Source: Sphingomonas sp. S2M10 (GTDB lineage: Bacteria > Pseudomonadota > Alphaproteobacteria > Sphingomonadales > Sphingomonadaceae). Taken from it: a DNA stretch of 64,000 nucleotides. Below, piece by piece: positions 61,582 through 64,000 of the stretch (position 1 is the stretch's first letter; every line of letters starts with the position of its first letter). Below the pieces are notes generated by a model. It worked only from the letters and a program-made list of their open reading frames with translations, did not search any database and was not told where the DNA came from. The translations under genes and the position numbers were made by a program. The DNA lies in assembly GCF_012650175.1 (NCBI RefSeq), contig NZ_JAAILI010000048.1:1-64000 (forward strand). The letters are read 5' to 3'.

Positions 61582-62238
61582 TCAAATATGAGAAAGAATT
61601 TCGCCTACGATCGCGTCTGGCGGGCGCATGGCGCCGTCCCCGCTTGCGCGAACCACCCGCCACGGCCCGAGCAAATCGGCGGCGACGATCGCTTCGTAAT
61701 TGCCGCGCACGCGCTGCTGAAGCGCGATATCGGCCTCATATTCGTCAAAGCTGCGATCGGTGTAGCTACGCTGCGCCTTTTGCAGGATCAGTTCGCGCGC
61801 CAGGTCCCACGGCGTGTCGAGATAGATTGACAGACGCGGACGGGGCAGGGCGAACTGACCGGTTTCCAGCGCGAGTATCCAGTCCATCAGCGCACGGCCT
61901 TCCTCGCCGCCCAGCTTGGCGCCCTGATAGGCCATGTTGGAGGCGATGTAGCGATCGAGCACCACCACATCGTGGCTGGCCTGCGCCTCCAGCAGCGCGC
62001 CGCGCCACTCGAACCGGTCGAGCGCGTACAGGACGGCGGCGGCATGCGGCGTGACCGGCACGGTCAGCTCGCCGGCCAGCATCTTGCCGATCGTCACGCC
62101 GGCGACCGTCTCGCCATAGCGGGGAAAGCCGAGCACGGTGGCCGAGCGGCCCGATGCCTGCAGCGCCGCACACAGGCCCCGCGCGGCGGTGTTCTTGCCG
62201 ACGCCGTCGGCCCCCTCGATCGCGATGAGATCACCCAT
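61582..62238 (-). CDS. tmk: Thymidylate (dTMP) kinase
   Basis: A 218-residue kinase phosphorylating dTMP to dTDP. The P-loop is GADGVGKNTAARGL (residues 9-22; most have GKST), the DR[YS] motif is VVVLDRYIASNMAYQGAKL, and YLDTPWDLA is the lid region. The length is slightly above the usual 205-213. The unusual GKNT occurs in some thymidylate kinases. No relationship to the adjacent xyl genes is evident; this looks like the island boundary. Confidence 0.85.
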   Translation of the reverse strand: MGDLIAIEGADGVGKNTAARGLCAALQASGRSATVLGFPRYGETVAGVTIGKMLAGELTVPVTPHAAAVLYALDRFEWRGALLEAQASHDVVVLDRYIASNMAYQGAKLGGEEGRALMDWILALETGQFALPRPRLSIYLDTPWDLARELILQKAQRSYTDRSFDEYEADIALQQRVRGNYEAIVAADLLGPWRVVRASGDGAMRPPDAIVGEILSHI

Positions 62239-62392
62239 ATGGGCGCCATAGCATCGTGGCGGGGAATGTCACCGGGGGAAGGGTCCTAGATCCTCTGCCG
62301 GCGCGGGAAGCGGCGGCGGGGGGCTGGCGCGACCGGACATTCCCGTCGCGCTGCGCCCCCGCCTCTCCCCTCGAGAGGAGGGCTCCAGGCGC

Positions 62393-62905
62393 TCAATGCA
62401 GCGATGCCGTCTCCGGCGGGGTGCACAGCAGCGCGCACGGGCCTTCATGGTCGAGCGGCAGGATCGCGGTGAGCGCGGCCAGACCGCCGGCATGATCGAG
62501 CAGCCAGCCCGGCTCCGCCACCGCGGGCCGTTCGGGCGAGAAGGCGACGCCGGTGCCGTCGGTGATCACGCCCAGCCGGCGCGGCGGACTGGGCCAGCGA
62601 CCGGAGAGATAGGTGAGGCAAGCGCTCGCCGCGTCCTGCAGCGCGCCTTCGTCGCTGTCCTCGGGGCAAAAGCCTTCGGGGGTGGCGTCGATCTCCGCGA
62701 CCAGGCGAAAATCGTCGCCGCGCCACCAGATCATCCGCAGCGATCCGTCGATCTCCTGCTGCAGGCCGAGAAAAAGCCGACCGCCGACCGGGAGCAGGGG
62801 CTGCGCGCAGCGCACCATCTCCTCGGCCAGTTCGGTCAGCTTGTGGTTCGACCGGGGCAGCATCTGCATCGCACCTCGGCCATTGATCTGAGAGTCTCGG
62901 GGCAT
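62393..62905 (-). CDS. Hypothetical protein, about 170 residues
   Basis: The frame begins MPRDSQINGRGAMQMLPRSN (62905) and ends CTPPETASLH. It is a soluble alpha/beta protein with no signal peptide; VITDGTGVAFSPERPAVAEPG and FLGLQQEIDGSL suggest a compact domain. Starts at 62935 and 62872 are also possible. A perfect TATAAT lies at 62933-62938 on this strand, overlapping the 62935 ATG, so the shorter start is preferred. It is downstream of the sigma-like gene on the same strand. No family recognised. Confidence 0.55.
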   Translation of the reverse strand: MPRDSQINGRGAMQMLPRSNHKLTELAEEMVRCAQPLLPVGGRLFLGLQQEIDGSLRMIWWRGDDFRLVAEIDATPEGFCPEDSDEGALQDAASACLTYLSGRWPSPPRRLGVITDGTGVAFSPERPAVAEPGWLLDHAGGLAALTAILPLDHEGPCALLCTPPETASLH

Positions 62906-62932
62906 CGGATCGTTCCGGAAGGGATATTCTCC

Positions 62933-62938
62933 CATTAT
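62933..62938 (-). promoter_or_regulatory. TATAAT -10-like element
   Basis: On the minus strand TTCTATAATGGGAG contains a consensus -10, rare in this GC-rich DNA. No clear -35 is visible 16-18 bases upstream, so promoter function is tentative. Confidence 0.35.
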
Positions 62939-62963
62939 AGAACGCTTTTGCCCCGAGGGGGCA

Positions 62964-64000
62964 TCAGTGCAGCGCGGCGCTGCTCGGAACCGGTGCCGCT
63001 GCAATCGCGATGGCTTCCACCGTCTCGCGGTTGGCTTCGGCGGCAACCACCGCGTCGATGCTCGAAGCGTCGATCGCGACGACGCTGGAGAGCAGGTTGT
63101 GCGGCTGGCTGGCGTCCGGCAGGATCGGCGTGGCGGAGCGGGCAGCGGCCGGCTGGCGGCGCTTGGCAGCGGCGGGCTCGCCATATTCGGCCATCACCGA
63201 GAAGCGCGGATCGGCAGCGGCGATCTCGGCGATCACCTTGGCGGCGCGCTTGGTGATCTGGCGGACGCGCTCCTTGGTCACACCGGTTTCCGTCGAGAGG
63301 TCGTCGAGCGTGGCGGTCTGGAACACGCGGCGGGCGACGATCTCGCGATCACGCTCCAGCTTGGCTTCCAGCTTCTCCAGCTCGGACGGATCGATGCCGT
63401 GGGTGGCGGTGCGGAGGCGCGGGCCTTCGCGACGAAGGGCGGCTTCTTCCCGCTTCGGGCGCGGGCGGCGACGGAGCTGCTCGATGCCCACCTTGCGGAG
63501 GTGGTCGACATAGGCTTCGATCAGCGAGGAGATCGCGCCATCGGCGAGATAGTCCGACGCGGCGCTCTCGGTGCGCTCCAGGGCGTCCTCGTCCTCGATC
63601 ATCGCTTCGGGGGACATTTCGTCGCCATCGGCGGAGCTGACCATCGCGCTGAGCGAAACGGTGGTGGCTTCGACCTTCTTGGCCGAGGGGCGCTGGTCGG
63701 TCATCAGGCGGAAGCGCAGGCTCTGCAGCTCACCGCGGATCTGCCAGTTGACGAAGGTGGTGAACTGGGCCTTTTCCGGCTCATAGGCCTGGATGGCGCG
63801 GTGCACGGCAATGGCGCAGCACTGCTCGGCGTCGTCCCAGTGCGCGGTCAGGCCGTACTGGCGGATAAAGTGGCGAATGCGGGGGGCGATCAGCTTCAGG
63901 ATGCGGGCGAAGGCGCGATCGATTTCGGCGCGCTGACGGTTGGTCTGCTTACCGTCCTTGGGCGAGTTCTCGATGACGGTCTGGACTGCGGCCTCGAGAG
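62964..64000 (-). CDS. Sigma-70-like DNA-binding protein, 5' end outside the window
   Basis: The frame is open to the window edge, so at least 345 residues are present. The visible part starts LEAAVQTVIEN and includes FIRQYGLTAHWDDAEQCCAIAVHRAIQAYEPEKA and FTTFVNWQIRGELQSLR, which resemble sigma-70 region 2. LDDLSTETGVTKERVRQITKRA matches region 4 (helix-turn-helix). Between them lies a long charged linker (PRPKREEAALRREGPRL), and the C-terminus has an Ala/Pro/Ser tail of about 90 residues. It is not a normal RpoD or RpoH; it may be a Sphingomonad-specific sigma factor-like regulator. Confidence 0.7.
   Translation of the reverse strand, partial: LEAAVQTVIENSPKDGKQTNRQRAEIDRAFARILKLIAPRIRHFIRQYGLTAHWDDAEQCCAIAVHRAIQAYEPEKAQFTTFVNWQIRGELQSLRFRLMTDQRPSAKKVEATTVSLSAMVSSADGDEMSPEAMIEDEDALERTESAASDYLADGAISSLIEAYVDHLRKVGIEQLRRRPRPKREEAALRREGPRLRTATHGIDPSELEKLEAKLERDREIVARRVFQTATLDDLSTETGVTKERVRQITKRAAKVIAEIAAADPRFSVMAEYGEPAAAKRRQPAAARSATPILPDASQPHNLLSSVVAIDASSIDAVVAAEANRETVEAIAIAAAPVPSSAALH

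Noticed and set aside
62368-62390. Another REP-type palindrome before the hypothetical protein end
   Set aside because: CCCCTCGAGAGGAGGG-like symmetry is short and imperfect; not enough to call a member of the repeat families.

Overview
The window is GC-rich DNA (high-GC codon use, frequent GTG/TTG starts, ATGA-type overlaps) from an alphaproteobacterium. It is most likely a Sphingomonas or close relative: gene content and order fit Sphingomonadales, with large TonB receptors, an HPr-rel-A cassette, a Weimberg xylose pathway and short palindromic REP-type repeats. This placement is inferred from gene content, not from a marker gene.

Layout. 1-343: a contig-edge-like repeat joined to a truncated secreted protein. 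470-7702 (minus): one phosphate regulon in transcription order phoR, pstS, pstC, pstA, pstB, phoU, phoB. 7786-10306 (plus): a tight four-gene cassette of a Tat-leader protein, a PqqD-like protein, an HprK-related kinase and a nucleotidyltransferase. This is the least understood system here and a candidate protein-modification pathway. 10329-15931 (minus): cydD-cydC, then a His/Cys-rich DUF2946-like protein and a ZnuD-like TonB receptor. 16051-18936 (plus): cydA-cydB-cydX, encoding a bd-type quinol oxidase and ending at a strong terminator. 19024-27371: a 52-residue protein, a DUF389 membrane protein, an MscS channel, the trehalose genes otsB-GH15-otsA and a ClC channel. 27584-31407 (minus): a PaoABC-type periplasmic aldehyde oxidoreductase. 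31704-45036: two large TonB receptors, a small hypothetical protein, hemN, a three-domain GH18-like/NodB/GT2 envelope enzyme, AlkB, an SqrR/BigR-like ArsR regulator and an N-terminally shortened kinase-like protein.

45122-61483 is a xylan/xylose island: GH10 xylanase, GH67 alpha-glucuronidase, GH9 glucanase, GH3 glycosidase, a LacI regulator, a sugar:proton symporter, xylonate dehydratase, a TetR regulator, and xylonolactonase, xylose dehydrogenase and XylX. A recurring operator-like palindrome of form TGnTAGCGnTAnCA lies in front of the GH10/GH67, GH3/lacI, transporter and xylX units, so one LacI-type regulon probably controls polymer breakdown, uptake and the oxidative pathway. The last Weimberg enzyme, alpha-ketoglutarate semialdehyde dehydrogenase, is not in the window. 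61582-64000 holds dTMP kinase, a hypothetical protein and the 3' part of a sigma-70-like gene that runs off the end.

No rRNA or tRNA gene, CRISPR array, prophage or intact insertion sequence was recognised. Mobile-type signal is limited to short palindromic repeat pairs, one relic of which appears to sit inside the cydD reading frame.
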